Positions 37,277 through 48,720 of a stretch of 64,000 nt of DNA are shown piece by piece (the stretch's first letter is position 1; each line of letters begins with the position of its first letter). The notes below the pieces were generated by a model. It ran no database searches. It was not told where the DNA came from and saw only the letters and a list, made by a program, of their open reading frames with translations. Origin of the DNA: Lysobacter sp. Root494. Lineage in GTDB: Bacteria > Pseudomonadota > Gammaproteobacteria > Xanthomonadales > Xanthomonadaceae. The stretch lies in assembly GCF_001427225.1 (NCBI RefSeq), contig NZ_LMFH01000005.1, forward strand, positions 181,668-245,667. Direction: 5' to 3'. Position numbers and translations under genes: made by a program.

Positions 37277-37708
37277 ATGAAGATCACCGCCTCCGACCAG
37301 CAACTGCTGACCGTGTTGCGCGAGAACGCGCGCGCTTCGACCGCGGAAATCGCGCGCCGGCTGAAGCTGTCGCGCACCACCGTGCAGAGCCGGATCGAGC
37401 GGCTCGAGCGCGAAGGCGTGATCGGTGGCTACACCGTGCGCGTCAACGATGCGGCCGAGCGCGGCCACATCCGCGCCCACATCATGATCACGGTGCTGCC
37501 CAAGCAGATGGCCTCGGTGGTCGACGCGCTGCGCGGAATGCCCGAGGTGCGCGCGCTGCATTCGGTCAGTGGCCCCTTCGACCTCGTTGCGATGGGCGTG
37601 GTGCCGACCGCCGCGGAGATGGACGAGCTCACCGATCGCATCGGCGCCATCGACGGCGTCGAACGGACGACCTCCTCGATCATCCTGTCGGCGAAGTTCG
37701 AACGCTGA
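37277..37708 (+). CDS. Lrp/AsnC-family transcriptional regulator
   Basis: A 143-residue regulator. An N-terminal helix-turn-helix (TASDQQLLTVLRENARASTAEIARRLKLSRTTVQSRIERL) is followed by the RAM ligand-binding domain (RAHIMITVLPKQMASVVDALRGMPEVRALHSVSGPFDLVAM). The frame is open from 37223, but MKITASDQ at 37277 is the usual start. It diverges from the aminotransferase gene, with operator-like repeats between. Regulation of that gene and of itself is inferred. Confidence 0.92.
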   Translation: MKITASDQQLLTVLRENARASTAEIARRLKLSRTTVQSRIERLEREGVIGGYTVRVNDAAERGHIRAHIMITVLPKQMASVVDALRGMPEVRALHSVSGPFDLVAMGVVPTAAEMDELTDRIGAIDGVERTTSSIILSAKFER

Positions 37709-37772
37709 GTCGTGGTCGGGCGGGCAACCGCAAACTCTTACAATTGCCGATTCTTTTTTCGCCAGCACTGCC

Positions 37773-38831
37773 TTGAAGAAGTCCGATTTCCACTACGACC
37801 TGCCGCCCGAACTCATTGCGCAGGCGCCATTGCCGGAGCGCTCGGCCAGCCGTCTGCTGGTGGTGCCGCCCGGCGTGTCGGGCGACGGGCATTTCGAGGA
37901 TCGCGTATTCCGCGACCTGCCCGGGCTGCTGCGATCCGGTGACCTGCTCGTGTTCAACGACACACGGGTGATTCCGGCGCGGCTGTTCGGGCACAAGGCG
38001 ACCGGTGGCCGCGTGGAAATCCTGATCGAGCGCCTGCTCGGCGGCTTCGATGCGCGCGTGCAGCTCGGCGTGAGCAAGTCGCCGAAGGAAGGCGCGCGCA
38101 TCGCCCTGGACGCCGGCGGCGAGGCGGAAGTGCTGGGCCGCGAAGGCGAGTTCTACCTGGTGCGTTTCCACGTGGCCGAATCGCTGGAACAGTTCCTGCT
38201 GCATGCGGGGCGCCTGCCGTTGCCGCCGTACATCCAGCGCGAACCCGGCACGGATGACGACGAGCGTTACCAGACCGTGTTCGCGCGCGAAGTCGGCGCG
38301 GTGGCTGCACCGACCGCGGGATTGCATTTCGACGACGCGTTGCTGGAGACCCTGCGGGCGAAGGGCGTGCAGTTCGGCCATGTCACGCTGCACGTGGGTG
38401 CGGGTACGTTCCAGCCGGTGCGCGTCGATGATCTCGGCCAGCATGTGATGCACAGCGAGTGGCTCAATGTCGGCGCCGGGCTGATCGAACAGATCCGCCG
38501 TACTCGCGCCGCGGGCGGTCGGGTGATTGCGGTCGGCACGACGGTGGTGCGTGCGCTGGAAAGCGCCATGCGCACGGATGAAGATGGTGAAAGCGAGCTG
38601 CAGCCATTTTCGGGCGAGACGCGATTGTTCATTCTTCCGGGCTATCGCATCCGCTCGGTGGATGCGCTGATCACCAACTTCCATTTGCCGGAAAGCACGC
38701 TGTTGATGCTGGTATCGGCGTTCGCGGGGAAGGAGCGGGTGTTTGCGGCCTATGAGCATGCGATCCGCGAGCGGTATCGGTTCTTTTCGTATGGGGATGC
38801 GATGTTGTTGTTTCCCGAGGTGCAGTCGTGA
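37773..38831 (+). CDS. queA: S-adenosylmethionine:tRNA ribosyltransferase-isomerase
   Basis: A 352-residue enzyme that adds the epoxycyclopentanediol ring from SAM to preQ1 in tRNA. The family N-terminus KKSDFHYDLPPELIAQAPLPERSASRLL is preceded by TTG, so the gene starts with TTG at 37773; a longer frame from 37569 overlaps the lrp gene and is not used. Other conserved parts are DLLVFNDTRVIPARL, APTAGLHFDDALLETL, HVGAGTFQPVRVDD and TNFHLPESTLLMLVSAFAG. It is followed by tgt, the preceding enzyme in queuosine tRNA modification. Confidence 0.96.
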   Translation: MKKSDFHYDLPPELIAQAPLPERSASRLLVVPPGVSGDGHFEDRVFRDLPGLLRSGDLLVFNDTRVIPARLFGHKATGGRVEILIERLLGGFDARVQLGVSKSPKEGARIALDAGGEAEVLGREGEFYLVRFHVAESLEQFLLHAGRLPLPPYIQREPGTDDDERYQTVFAREVGAVAAPTAGLHFDDALLETLRAKGVQFGHVTLHVGAGTFQPVRVDDLGQHVMHSEWLNVGAGLIEQIRRTRAAGGRVIAVGTTVVRALESAMRTDEDGESELQPFSGETRLFILPGYRIRSVDALITNFHLPESTLLMLVSAFAGKERVFAAYEHAIRERYRFFSYGDAMLLFPEVQS

Positions 38832-40121
<1,290 letters not shown>

Positions 40122-40183
40122 TCCGGGTTGCGGGGCAGGGCGTGGCATAATCCGCCGTTATTTCGCTTCCGGACACACCCAGA

Positions 40184-40522
40184 ATGAACCTGCTCGACTT
40201 CCTGATCGCTCCCGCCTACGCGCAGGCCGCGGCCCAGCCGCAAGGCATGGGCGGCTTCGGCCTGCTGATGCCGATCGCGCTGATCGCGATCATGTACTTC
40301 CTGATGATCCGCCCGCAGATGAAGCGGCAGAAGGAACACCGCTCCATGCTCGAGAAGCTGGCGAAGGGCGATGAAGTGCTGACCAACGGCGGCATCGCGG
40401 GCGTGGTCACCGACATGGGCGAGAACTTCATCACGGTCGAAGTGGCCGACGGCGTGCGCCTGCGCATCCAGAAGGGCGCGATCGCCAATGTCCTGCCCAA
40501 GGGCACCTTGAAGTCGGCCTAA
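40184..40522 (+). CDS. yajC: Preprotein translocase subunit YajC
   Basis: A 112-residue protein with one TM helix (GFGLLMPIALIAIMYFLMI), then RPQMKRQKEHRSMLEKLAKGDEVLTNGGIAGVV, the family signature. YajC accompanies SecDF in the holotranslocon. It sits in the conserved order tgt-yajC-secD-secF. Confidence 0.96.
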   Translation: MNLLDFLIAPAYAQAAAQPQGMGGFGLLMPIALIAIMYFLMIRPQMKRQKEHRSMLEKLAKGDEVLTNGGIAGVVTDMGENFITVEVADGVRLRIQKGAIANVLPKGTLKSA

Positions 40523-40579
40523 GCCGCCGCCACACGCTTTACATGATGGCGGCCGGGGAGCTGCCACGGGATCTCTTCG

Positions 40580-42448
40580 ATGCTGACTTACGCACGCTGG
40601 AAATACGTTGTTTTCCTGATCGTCCTGCTGCTCAGCGCCGTGTACGCGGTGCCGAACATGTTTCCGCAGGACCCGTCGGTGCAGGTCACCGCCAACCGCG
40701 GTGCTCCCGTCGACGAAGCGCTGCGCAAGCGCGTGGCCGATGGCCTGAAGACGGCCGGGGTCGCGACCAAGGAAATCGAACTCGACACCAAGAAGAACAA
40801 CCTGCTCGTCCGCCTCGCCAGCGCGGACCTGCAGGTGAAGGCCGCCGACGCGTTGCGTCCGCAGCTGGGCAGCGACTACATCGTCGCGCTCAACATCGCC
40901 TCCACGGTTCCGGACTGGCTGGAGAAGCTGGGCGCGCGCCCGATGTCGCTGGGTCTCGACCTGCAGGGCGGCGTGCACTTCCTGATGCAGGTGGACCAGA
41001 AGGCCGCGCTCGAAAAACGGCTCGAAGCCACGACCGAAGACCTGCGCGTGCTGTTGCGCGACAACCGCATTGCGTATGTCTCGGTGGATCGCCGTCCCGA
41101 CAACACCATCGTCGCCACGCTGCGTGACCCCAATGCGGCTTCCGCCGCCGCGGGCCTGATCACCAAGAACCAGCCGACGCTGGTGCAGCAGCCGCAGGGC
41201 AACCAGATCGTGCTGCGGGTGCAGCCGAACGAGTTGCAGCAGTACGCGGCGGACGCGATCGAGCAGAACGTCTCCACGCTGCGCAATCGCGTCAACGCGC
41301 TGGGCGTCGCCGAACCGGTGATCCAGCGCCAGGGCAACGACCGCATCGTCGTCGAGCTGCCGGGCGTGCAGGACACCGCGCAGGCCAAGCGCATGATCGG
41401 CGCGACCGCGACGCTGGAATACCGCGCCGTCGTCGACGGCAATCCGATCGAAGCCGTGGAAACCGGCAACATCCCGCCGGAAGCCCGCGTCTATTACCGG
41501 CGCGAGCGCGGTCCGGATGGGAAACCCATCCCGATCCTGCTCAACAAGCGCGTGATCGCCTCGGGCGACCAGCTCATCGGCGCAACCACCGGCTTCGATC
41601 AGCAGAGCGGTTCGCCGGTCGTGTCGGTGCGCCTCAACAGCGCCGGCGGCCAGCGCATGTTCGAGTTCACCAGCGAAAACGTCGGCAAGCCGATGGCCGT
41701 GGTGTACATCGAGCGCCTGCCGGAAGTGAAGATCGTCAACGGACAGGAAGTGCGCAGCACCCGCGTCAATGAAGAAGTGGTTTCGGTCGCGAACATCTCT
41801 GGCGTCTTCAGCAACCAGTTCCAGACCACTGGCCTCAGCAGCCAGGAAGCGGCAGAGCTGTCGAAGCTGCTGAAGTCGGGCTCGCTCGCCGCGCCGATGG
41901 ACTTCGTCGAGGAACGCATCATCGGCCCGAGCCTGGGCAAGGAGAACGTCGAGCGCGGCCTGACCGCGGTGATGTACTCGTTCGGCTTCGCACTGGTGTT
42001 CTTCCTCATCTATTACCGCATGTTCGGCGTCGTCACCTGCATCGCGCTGCTGCTCAACCTGGTGATGGTGTTCGCGCTGATGTCGTTCTTCGGCGCAACG
42101 ATGTCGTTGCCCGGCCTGGCAGGTATCGCATTGACCGTAGGCATGTCCGTCGACGCGAACGTGCTGATCAACGAGCGCATCCGCGAGGAGCTGCGCCTGG
42201 GGCTGCCGCCGCAGACGGCGATCGCCACCGGTTACGACCGTGCGTCGGGCACCATTCTCGACGCGAACATCACCGCGTTCCTGGTCGGCCTGGCGATGGC
42301 GGCGTTCGGGTCGGGCCCGCTGCGCGGTTTCGGCATCACCACGATGCTGGGTATCGCCACGTCGGCCTATACGGCCGTGTCGGTCTCGCGCGCTATCGCC
42401 ACGCTGATCTACGGTGGTCGCCGCAGGCTGAAGTCGATCTGGATTTGA
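40580..42448 (+). CDS. secD: Protein translocase subunit SecD
   Basis: A 622-residue RND-like membrane protein that uses the proton gradient to drive late steps of protein export. It has TM1 (YVVFLIVLLLSAVYAVPNMFPQD), a large periplasmic domain with LGLDLQGGVHFLMQVD, and five C-terminal TM helices (GLAGIALTVGMSVDANVLINERIREELRLG carries the conserved Asp). It is 57 bp after yajC and 13 bp before secF, as in other proteobacteria. Confidence 0.97.
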   Translation: MLTYARWKYVVFLIVLLLSAVYAVPNMFPQDPSVQVTANRGAPVDEALRKRVADGLKTAGVATKEIELDTKKNNLLVRLASADLQVKAADALRPQLGSDYIVALNIASTVPDWLEKLGARPMSLGLDLQGGVHFLMQVDQKAALEKRLEATTEDLRVLLRDNRIAYVSVDRRPDNTIVATLRDPNAASAAAGLITKNQPTLVQQPQGNQIVLRVQPNELQQYAADAIEQNVSTLRNRVNALGVAEPVIQRQGNDRIVVELPGVQDTAQAKRMIGATATLEYRAVVDGNPIEAVETGNIPPEARVYYRRERGPDGKPIPILLNKRVIASGDQLIGATTGFDQQSGSPVVSVRLNSAGGQRMFEFTSENVGKPMAVVYIERLPEVKIVNGQEVRSTRVNEEVVSVANISGVFSNQFQTTGLSSQEAAELSKLLKSGSLAAPMDFVEERIIGPSLGKENVERGLTAVMYSFGFALVFFLIYYRMFGVVTCIALLLNLVMVFALMSFFGATMSLPGLAGIALTVGMSVDANVLINERIREELRLGLPPQTAIATGYDRASGTILDANITAFLVGLAMAAFGSGPLRGFGITTMLGIATSAYTAVSVSRAIATLIYGGRRRLKSIWI

Positions 42449-42461
42449 GGAACCCGCTTCC

Positions 42462-43418
42462 ATGAAACCTTTCAATGTGTTCCCGTACGACAGCAAGATC
42501 GACTTCATGCGAGTGCGCATGGTGTCGCTCGTCATCGCGACGCTCCTGATGTTCGCGGCGATCGGCGCGATGGCCATCAACGGCTTCAACTTCGCGCTCG
42601 ACTTCACCGGCGGCGTCGGCGTCGAGCTGCGCTTCACCAAGCCTGTCGACGTAGAGGCAGTGCGTTCGCGTCTGGCAACCGCCGGTTACGAAAACGCGCA
42701 GGTGCAGAGCTTCGGCACCGGCACCGACCTGCTGGTGCGCCTGCAGAAGAAGGAAGGCGCCAATGCCGGAGCCAGCCAGGCGACGAGCGTGGCGCACGAC
42801 GTGCAGGCTGCTGCGTCCACCGCCGACAACCCGGCGGAAGTGCGCAGCAGCGCGGAAATCAGTGCGCAGGTGGGCAAGGAGCTGCGCGACAAGGGCATCC
42901 TCGCCCTGGTGTTCGTGGTCCTCGGCTTCCTGATCTACATCTCGTTCCGCTTCGAGTGGAAATTCGCGGTTGCCGCGATCGTCACCACGCTGCACGACGT
43001 GGTGATCGTGGTGGGCTGGTTCGCGCTGAGTGGGCACGAGTTCGACCTAACCGTGCTGGCGGGCGCGCTATCGGTGATGGGCTATTCGGTCAACGACACC
43101 ATCGTGGTGTTCGACCGCGTGCGCGAGAACTTCCGCTCGATGCGCGCATCGCCGTCGGAAGTGCTAAGTGCATCGATCAACCAGACGCTGTCGCGTACGG
43201 TGATCACCTCGTTCGTGGCCTTCCTGACGGTGCTGGCGCTGTACCTGTACGGCGGCGCGTCGCTGCGCGGCATGGCGGAGTCGCAGATCATCGGTATCGT
43301 GATCGGTACGTTGTCCTCGATCTTCGTCGCCTGCCCGCTGCTGATGTGGCTGGGCGTGTCGAAGCAGGACCTGATGCCGAAGGCACGGGACGAAGCGGCT
43401 CTGGCGCGTCGTCCGTAA
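42462..43418 (+). CDS. secF: Protein translocase subunit SecF
   Basis: A 318-residue partner of SecD. TM1 is LVIATLLMFAAIGAMAI, followed by LDFTGGVGVELRFTKP and the C-terminal TM block with VMGYSVNDTIVVFDRVRENFR and SRTVITSFVAFLTVLALYLYGG. It is the last gene of the queA-tgt-yajC-secDF run, and a strong terminator follows. Confidence 0.97.
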   Translation: MKPFNVFPYDSKIDFMRVRMVSLVIATLLMFAAIGAMAINGFNFALDFTGGVGVELRFTKPVDVEAVRSRLATAGYENAQVQSFGTGTDLLVRLQKKEGANAGASQATSVAHDVQAAASTADNPAEVRSSAEISAQVGKELRDKGILALVFVVLGFLIYISFRFEWKFAVAAIVTTLHDVVIVVGWFALSGHEFDLTVLAGALSVMGYSVNDTIVVFDRVRENFRSMRASPSEVLSASINQTLSRTVITSFVAFLTVLALYLYGGASLRGMAESQIIGIVIGTLSSIFVACPLLMWLGVSKQDLMPKARDEAALARRP

Positions 43419-43439
43419 GGTCAGCGTCAAGGCAACGAA

Positions 43440-43470
43440 AAAGGCCGCGCATTGCGCGGCCTTTACTTTT
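43440..43470 (+). terminator. Terminator after secF
   Basis: The stem AAAGGCCGCGC/GCGCGGCCTTT with an ATT loop is followed by ACTTTT. It lies 21 bp after the secF stop codon. Confidence 0.92.
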
Positions 43471-43641
43471 GCCCGTCATTCCCGCGAAAGCGTGAGGTGC
43501 TTCACCAGCCGAAGGCCGGTCATCCGGTGACTTCGTTGTTGCTGGTTATCCTGCTTCGAAGCGTGGAACACGCTGAGCAAAGCCGCTGGATGAACCGACG
43601 TGCCTCCGTGAAGACGCCCGCCCTTCTCGGGAATGACGAGC
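43471..43641. repeat. Expanded or decayed copy of the CGTCATTCCCGCGAA repeat
   Basis: CCCGTCATTCCCGCGAAAGCG at the left and TTCTCGGGAATGACG at the right are the outer ends of the element, but the centre is about 120 bp and not palindromic. No gene is seen between secF and suhB. Confidence 0.6.
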
Positions 43642-43689
43642 AAGGCAACAGCGCGGACAAGCAGCAGCACGAAGGAACAGGACCGTGCG

Positions 43690-44508
43690 TTAATCCAGCG
43701 CGTTCGCGTAGCCCGTCGCCACGATCTTGTTCTGCAGCGCGTCGCAGATCTTCAGGTTGCCGGCCACCAGCGGCCGGCCCATCAGGCCGCGGGTATCCAT
43801 CGGCCCGGTGGAGCGGCCACGGTAGTCGACGACCTTGCCGCCGGCCTCGCGCACCATCAGCACGCCGGCGGCGATGTCCCACGGCTTCACGCCGGATTCG
43901 AAGTACGCATCGGCGCGGCCGCTGGCAACGTAGGCCAGGTCCAGCGCGGCCGAACCCGTGCGGCGGATGTCCTCGGCTTCCTGCAGCAGCGCATCGATGC
44001 ACTTGAGCTGGGCGCTGACGTTCTTGCGCTCGCGCGGCGGAAAACCGGTGACCAGCATCGCGCCATTGAGATCCTTGCGCTCGGAAACGCGGATCTTCTT
44101 GTCGTTGAGCGTGGCACCGCTGCCGCGGCTGGCGGTGAACAGTTCATTGCGAAGCGGATCGAAAATCACGCCATGGATCGGCTCGCCGTTCTCGACCAGC
44201 GCGATGGAAACGCAGAAGTGCGGCAGGCCGTGCAGGAAGTTGCTGGTCCCGTCGAGCGGATCGATGACCCAGGTGAAGCGGCCCGAACCCTGCGCGCCAC
44301 CTTCCTCGCCCAGGATCGCGTAATCGGGCGTGGCCCGGCGCAGTTCCTTGATCACGACCTTTTCCGCCTGCTCGTCGACTTCGCTGGCGTAATCCAGCCG
44401 GTCCTTCTCCACCACGTTCAGGGCGTCGAGCTTGTGCATGTTGCGCAACAGGACGTTGCCGGCGGCGCGGGCGGCCTTGACCATGAGGGTGACGGCGGGT
44501 TTCTGCAT
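43690..44508 (-). CDS. suhB: Inositol-1-monophosphatase family protein (SuhB)
   Basis: A 272-residue magnesium-dependent phosphatase. Metal-binding motifs are GEEGG, then [25 protein letters not shown], and [20 protein letters not shown]. The ATG at 44508 ([14 protein letters not shown]) is the family start, although the frame runs open to 44754. In enterics SuhB also binds NusA and RNA polymerase at rRNA operons. It diverges from trmJ, which is the arrangement seen in many gammaproteobacteria. Confidence 0.95.
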   Translation of the reverse strand: MQKPAVTLMVKAARAAGNVLLRNMHKLDALNVVEKDRLDYASEVDEQAEKVVIKELRRATPDYAILGEEGGAQGSGRFTWVIDPLDGTSNFLHGLPHFCVSIALVENGEPIHGVIFDPLRNELFTASRGSGATLNDKKIRVSERKDLNGAMLVTGFPPRERKNVSAQLKCIDALLQEAEDIRRTGSAALDLAYVASGRADAYFESGVKPWDIAAGVLMVREAGGKVVDYRGRSTGPMDTRGLMGRPLVAGNLKICDALQNKIVATGYANALD

Positions 44509-44605
44509 GGCGGTACGGGCCTCGGATCGGGCTGGGGACGGGCTGGCGGGTGCGAAAGAGCAGACCGGTTCGGTGACCGGGCCGCGGAGTTTACCATTGC
44601 CGCGC

Positions 44606-45421
44606 ATGAGTACCGACCGAATCAACGAGCAATCCAGCGGCCCCGCGCAGGCCAATTCCACCACGATCGCCGCCGCGGAACGCATCCGCATCGTCCTGGT
44701 GGGTACCCAGCACCCCGGCAATATCGGCTCCGCGGCCAGGGCCATGAAAACCATGGGACTGTCCCGGCTGGTACTGGTGGCGCCCGAGAAGGCGCCGAAT
44801 GCGGAGTCCTACGCGCTCGCCGCCGGAGCCGACGACGTACTGGCTGCCGCTTCCATCCACGAAACATTGGCCGAAGCCATCGCGGACTGCCGCCTGGTCC
44901 TGGGCTGCACCGCCCGCAGCCGCCGCATCGCCCTGGAGGAACTGGAGCCGCGCGCCGCCGGTGTCCGGGCCGTCTCCGAAGCCGCGGGTGGTAGTGAAAT
45001 CGCGCTGGTCTTCGGCCGCGAGCGCACCGGTCTCACCAACGACGAATACGAGCTGTGCCATGTCGCGGTGCATATCCAGGCCAATCCCGACTACAGCTCG
45101 CTCAACCTGGCGATGGCCGTGCAGGTCTTGAGTTACGAGCTCCGGATGGCGGCGCTGGCCGTTGGCCCTGCTTCCGCCGGCGAGGACGAAAGGCGCGAAC
45201 CCCCGGCGTCCCATGCCGAGATGGAAGGCTTTTTCTCGCAACTCGCCGATACGCTGGACGTAATCGATTTCCACAAGGGGCGCGCGCCCGAATCCGCGAT
45301 GCGCAAGCTCCGGCGCCTGTTCCTGCGTGCCCAGCCGGACACGCGTGAAGTACGCATCCTCCGTGGCGTTCTCGCCGATGCGCAGCGCATGGCCCGGCTG
45401 GCCGGAGAGCGCGACGCATAG
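44606..45421 (+). CDS. trmJ: tRNA (cytidine/uridine-2'-O-)-methyltransferase TrmJ
   Basis: A 271-residue SPOUT methyltransferase that makes Cm32 or Um32 in tRNA. Conserved parts are [52 protein letters not shown] and [23 protein letters not shown], which form the knotted SAM site. The start at 44606 (MSTDRINEQ) is chosen because the upstream frame overlaps suhB on the other strand. It diverges from suhB with a 97-bp gap. Confidence 0.95.
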   Translation: MSTDRINEQSSGPAQANSTTIAAAERIRIVLVGTQHPGNIGSAARAMKTMGLSRLVLVAPEKAPNAESYALAAGADDVLAAASIHETLAEAIADCRLVLGCTARSRRIALEELEPRAAGVRAVSEAAGGSEIALVFGRERTGLTNDEYELCHVAVHIQANPDYSSLNLAMAVQVLSYELRMAALAVGPASAGEDERREPPASHAEMEGFFSQLADTLDVIDFHKGRAPESAMRKLRRLFLRAQPDTREVRILRGVLADAQRMARLAGERDA

Positions 45422-45509
45422 CCCCCGGACCGAAGGCCGATCCGGGGGATTCGCCGACTCCCCGCGTGCCGTCTTTTTGCTTTAGGCTGCCCCGTCGTCT
45501 CGCTCCCGG

Positions 45510-46451
45510 TTGCATTGCTTGCGCGCCTGCCTGTCCGCCTACCTGCGACGTATTGCCTCCTTGGCGTTGGCGCTCGCGCTGCTTCTCCCGTTCGCGGCCC
45601 AGGCCGGCGATCCGGGCGTACTGGTGCTCGGACGCATCAGCGACGATCCCAAGGCGCACTATGAACAGCTGAAGTCGCTGCTCGATTACGTCGTGCCGCG
45701 GATGAAGGATGTCGGCATCCGCGAAGGACGCATCCTGATGGCAAAGGATGCACAGCAGATGGCCAGTTATCTGCGCCGGGGGCGCGTCGACTGGGTCACC
45801 GAAACCGCGGGCACCGGGATGATGCTGAAGCAGCGTGCCAATGCGAAGCCGCTGCTGCTCACCGAACGCGACGGCACCAGCCAGTACCACACCGTGTTCT
45901 TCGTGCGCGCGGACAGTGCGATCCGGTCGCTGGCCGACCTGCGCGGGCACAGCGTTGCGTTCCAGCGCCCGACGTCCACCAGCGCGTACTTCCTGCCGGC
46001 CGGCGAACTCCTGCGTCGCGGCAATTCACTCGAACTGCTGCTGTCGCCGACCGACAAACTCGATTCGAGTGTCGTCGGGTATGTCTTCGCCCGTTCGGAA
46101 CTCAACATTGCCACATGGGTGCACAAGCGCCTGGTCGATGTCGGCGTGATGAGCAACCTTGACATGGAAAACCCTCGCCGCGTGCCGGCAGCGTTCCGCA
46201 AGGACCTGCGCGTGATCGGCGAAACTCCCAGCGTGCCGCGCGCGCTGGAACTGGTGCGCAGCGACATGGACCCGAAGGTGCAGGCGCGCCTGCGCCAGGT
46301 CCTCTGCGATGCCGCCAAGGATCCCGAGGCCCGCGATGCCCTGCGTGGCTTCTTCCAGACGACGCAGTTCCTTCCGATGGACGCCGCCTCGCAACGCGCA
46401 CTCGACGATTTCGCCGCGGGCGTCGCGCGCGTACGCGGCGAAGTGGAGTGA
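45510..46451 (+). CDS. PhnD-like periplasmic substrate-binding protein
   Basis: A 313-residue exported protein: signal sequence (IASLALALALLLPFAAQAG), then a periplasmic binding fold (VLVLGRISDDPKAHYEQLKSLLDYVVPRMKDVGI, and ADSAIRSLADLRGHSVAFQRPTSTSAYFLPAGELLR) of the phosphonate/phosphate PhnD type. The start is TTG at 45510. No ABC permease or ATPase gene follows; instead a GGDEF-EAL protein starts 31 bp downstream. A sensory role, presenting a ligand to that protein, is a reasonable inference. Confidence 0.85.
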   Translation: MHCLRACLSAYLRRIASLALALALLLPFAAQAGDPGVLVLGRISDDPKAHYEQLKSLLDYVVPRMKDVGIREGRILMAKDAQQMASYLRRGRVDWVTETAGTGMMLKQRANAKPLLLTERDGTSQYHTVFFVRADSAIRSLADLRGHSVAFQRPTSTSAYFLPAGELLRRGNSLELLLSPTDKLDSSVVGYVFARSELNIATWVHKRLVDVGVMSNLDMENPRRVPAAFRKDLRVIGETPSVPRALELVRSDMDPKVQARLRQVLCDAAKDPEARDALRGFFQTTQFLPMDAASQRALDDFAAGVARVRGEVE

Positions 46452-46482
46452 GGCCGGCGTCGATGGCTGAGGCGAAGATGGT

Positions 46483-48627
46483 GTGTCGCGGATGAATTTT
46501 CGTTACGGGCTGCAGGCCCGCTTCGTCGCATTGATGGCCGTGGCGCTGCTGGTAGTGCTGGCGCTGATGCTGCTGCTGTGGAGCCGGCAGGGCCGCATGC
46601 AGTCCGAAGTGGAGAATGTCACCCGCGAAGGCATCGAGCGCATCGCCAACGCCACCTTGCGGCGGCAGGGCGAGGGCATGGTCACGCAGCTCTCGGAGTC
46701 GCTGGCCAATCCGCTCTACTACTTCGACCTCGATGCGATCGGCGTGCTCGGTCGCGCCACCCTCAACCAGCCGGGCATCCGCTACGTGCTGGTCTACGAC
46801 ACGGAGGGCAATATCGTCCATGACGGCAGCGAGGAGATCCCGAGTTACGGCAAGCGCATGGATGACGCGATGGCCGGGCAGGCGATCGCCACCCCGCAGC
46901 TGCTCACGCAGTTCGGCGAAGACCTGATGGATGTCGCCGCCCCGATCATGATCGGCAACGAACGCATAGGCGGCGTGCGCGTTGGTTTCGACCTGCGCGG
47001 GTTGCGCAATGACCAGGACGCCGCGGTCAGCGACCTGCGCACGCGCCTGGATGAACTCGGCCGCCGGCAGTTGCTTTGGGTCGCGCTGTTGAGCGCCGGA
47101 CTGCTCGGCCTGGGCGTGCTGATGCTGTGGCTGATCCAGCGCTTCCTCGTGCGCCCCATCCGGCAACTGGCGGATGCTGCGCACTCCATCGAAATGGGTC
47201 ACTTCGAAACCGCTCGTGCGCCGGTCAGCACGCGCAACGACGAAGTCGGCGACCTGCTGCGCGCGTTCAACCGCATGAACACTTCGGTCGCGCGGCACGA
47301 TCGCGAAATCCGGCGCATGGCCTACACCGATGCGCTCACCAGCCTCGCCAATCGCCTGGCGTTCCGCGAAACGCTCGACCAGCGCCTGCTGCAGATGCAT
47401 GGCGCCGGCCGGCAGCTCGCGCTGCTGTTCGCCGATATCGACGACTTCAAGCGCGTCAACGACACGCTGGGGCACGACGCCGGTGATGAAGTGCTGCTGC
47501 AGTTCGCGCAGCGCATCCGCGACGCGGTCAAGCGCATTGGCGGCCCGGATGCGGCGCTGGCGCGTTTTGGCGGCGACGAGTTCGTCATCCTGGTCGAACC
47601 GGATACGCAGGCCGGACACGATGCACGCCACGTCGCAAGCCGGCTGGCCGAGGCGCTCGTCGCCGAACTTGGCCAGCCGATCACCGTGCACGACCGGCAG
47701 GTATTTCTCGGAACGTCGATCGGCATCACGCTGTTCCCGGAAGATGCTTCCGGCGCGAACTCGCTGATGAAGAACGGCGACATCGCGATGTACCAGGCGA
47801 AGGTCGCGGGCAAGAACTGCTACCGCTTCTACAGTCGCGCAATGGACCAGGCGGTCGAACGCCGCGTGCACCTCGAACACGAACTGCGCGGCGCGTGGGA
47901 CCGTGGCGAACTCAGCCTGGCTTACCAGCCGGTGTTCCGTGTTTCCGACAACGCACTGGTTGGCGCCGAGGCGCTGTTGCGCTGGCGGCATCCGGAACAC
48001 GGCACGATCGCGCCTTCGGTCTTCATCGACGTGGCCGAGCAGAGCGGGCTGATCGAAGTGCTGGGACCGCAGGTGTTGCGCGCGGCCTGCGAGGACGCGG
48101 TCGGCTGGGAAAAACATCGTGGCGGTCGCGACCCGCTGTTCGTGTCGGTGAACCTGTCGCCGCGCCAGTTGCGTAGCGGCGATCTCCCGCAGCTGGTCGC
48201 GAGCGTGTTGCGCGATACCGGCCTCCATCCACGCCAGCTGCATCTCGAACTCACCGAAACGGCCGTGCTCGGCGACGAGGCGCTCGCCAGCGCGATGCTC
48301 TCGCAACTGCGCACGACAGGTGTGCAGGTCTGGCTGGATGATTTCGGCACCGGCTTCTCGGGACTGAGCCACCTCCGCCGCGTGCCTGTCGACGGCGTGA
48401 AGATCGATCGCAGCTTCGTCGCCGACATCCTGCGCGATCCCGACGATCTCGCCCTGACCACAGCGATCATCGCGATGGCGCATTCGCTGGGGATCATCGT
48501 GGTCGCCGAAGGCGTCGAGCGCGAAGGCCAATACCAGCTATTGCGCGATCGCGATTGCGATCTTGCGCAGGGTTATCTGCTGGGTCACCCGATGCCGGTT
48601 TCCGAGTTCGACAAGCTGTTGCGCTGA
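46483..48627 (+). CDS. Membrane GGDEF-EAL protein (cyclic-di-GMP turnover)
   Basis: A 714-residue protein. TM1 is at about 12-33, a periplasmic domain of about 160 residues follows, and TM2 is at about 205-228, then a HAMP domain (FLVRPIRQLADAAHSIEMGHFETA). The GGDEF domain has the intact motif FGGDEF, suggesting an active diguanylate cyclase. The EAL domain has GAEALLRW, LTETAV, DDFGTGFSGLSHLRRVPVDGVKIDRSFV and VVAEGVE, so it too may be active. It follows the PhnD-like gene, which probably feeds it a signal. A GTG at 46483 or the ATG at 46492 may be the start. Confidence 0.93.
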   Translation: MSRMNFRYGLQARFVALMAVALLVVLALMLLLWSRQGRMQSEVENVTREGIERIANATLRRQGEGMVTQLSESLANPLYYFDLDAIGVLGRATLNQPGIRYVLVYDTEGNIVHDGSEEIPSYGKRMDDAMAGQAIATPQLLTQFGEDLMDVAAPIMIGNERIGGVRVGFDLRGLRNDQDAAVSDLRTRLDELGRRQLLWVALLSAGLLGLGVLMLWLIQRFLVRPIRQLADAAHSIEMGHFETARAPVSTRNDEVGDLLRAFNRMNTSVARHDREIRRMAYTDALTSLANRLAFRETLDQRLLQMHGAGRQLALLFADIDDFKRVNDTLGHDAGDEVLLQFAQRIRDAVKRIGGPDAALARFGGDEFVILVEPDTQAGHDARHVASRLAEALVAELGQPITVHDRQVFLGTSIGITLFPEDASGANSLMKNGDIAMYQAKVAGKNCYRFYSRAMDQAVERRVHLEHELRGAWDRGELSLAYQPVFRVSDNALVGAEALLRWRHPEHGTIAPSVFIDVAEQSGLIEVLGPQVLRAACEDAVGWEKHRGGRDPLFVSVNLSPRQLRSGDLPQLVASVLRDTGLHPRQLHLELTETAVLGDEALASAMLSQLRTTGVQVWLDDFGTGFSGLSHLRRVPVDGVKIDRSFVADILRDPDDLALTTAIIAMAHSLGIIVVAEGVEREGQYQLLRDRDCDLAQGYLLGHPMPVSEFDKLLR

Positions 48628-48720
48628 GCCGGTGTCCGCGCTTCGCATAGCGTGCGGGCGCGAAACCCGATCACCGGCGTGCCTTGCCACGCACGCGTGG
48701 CGCATGCCGCGGAGCGGCTG

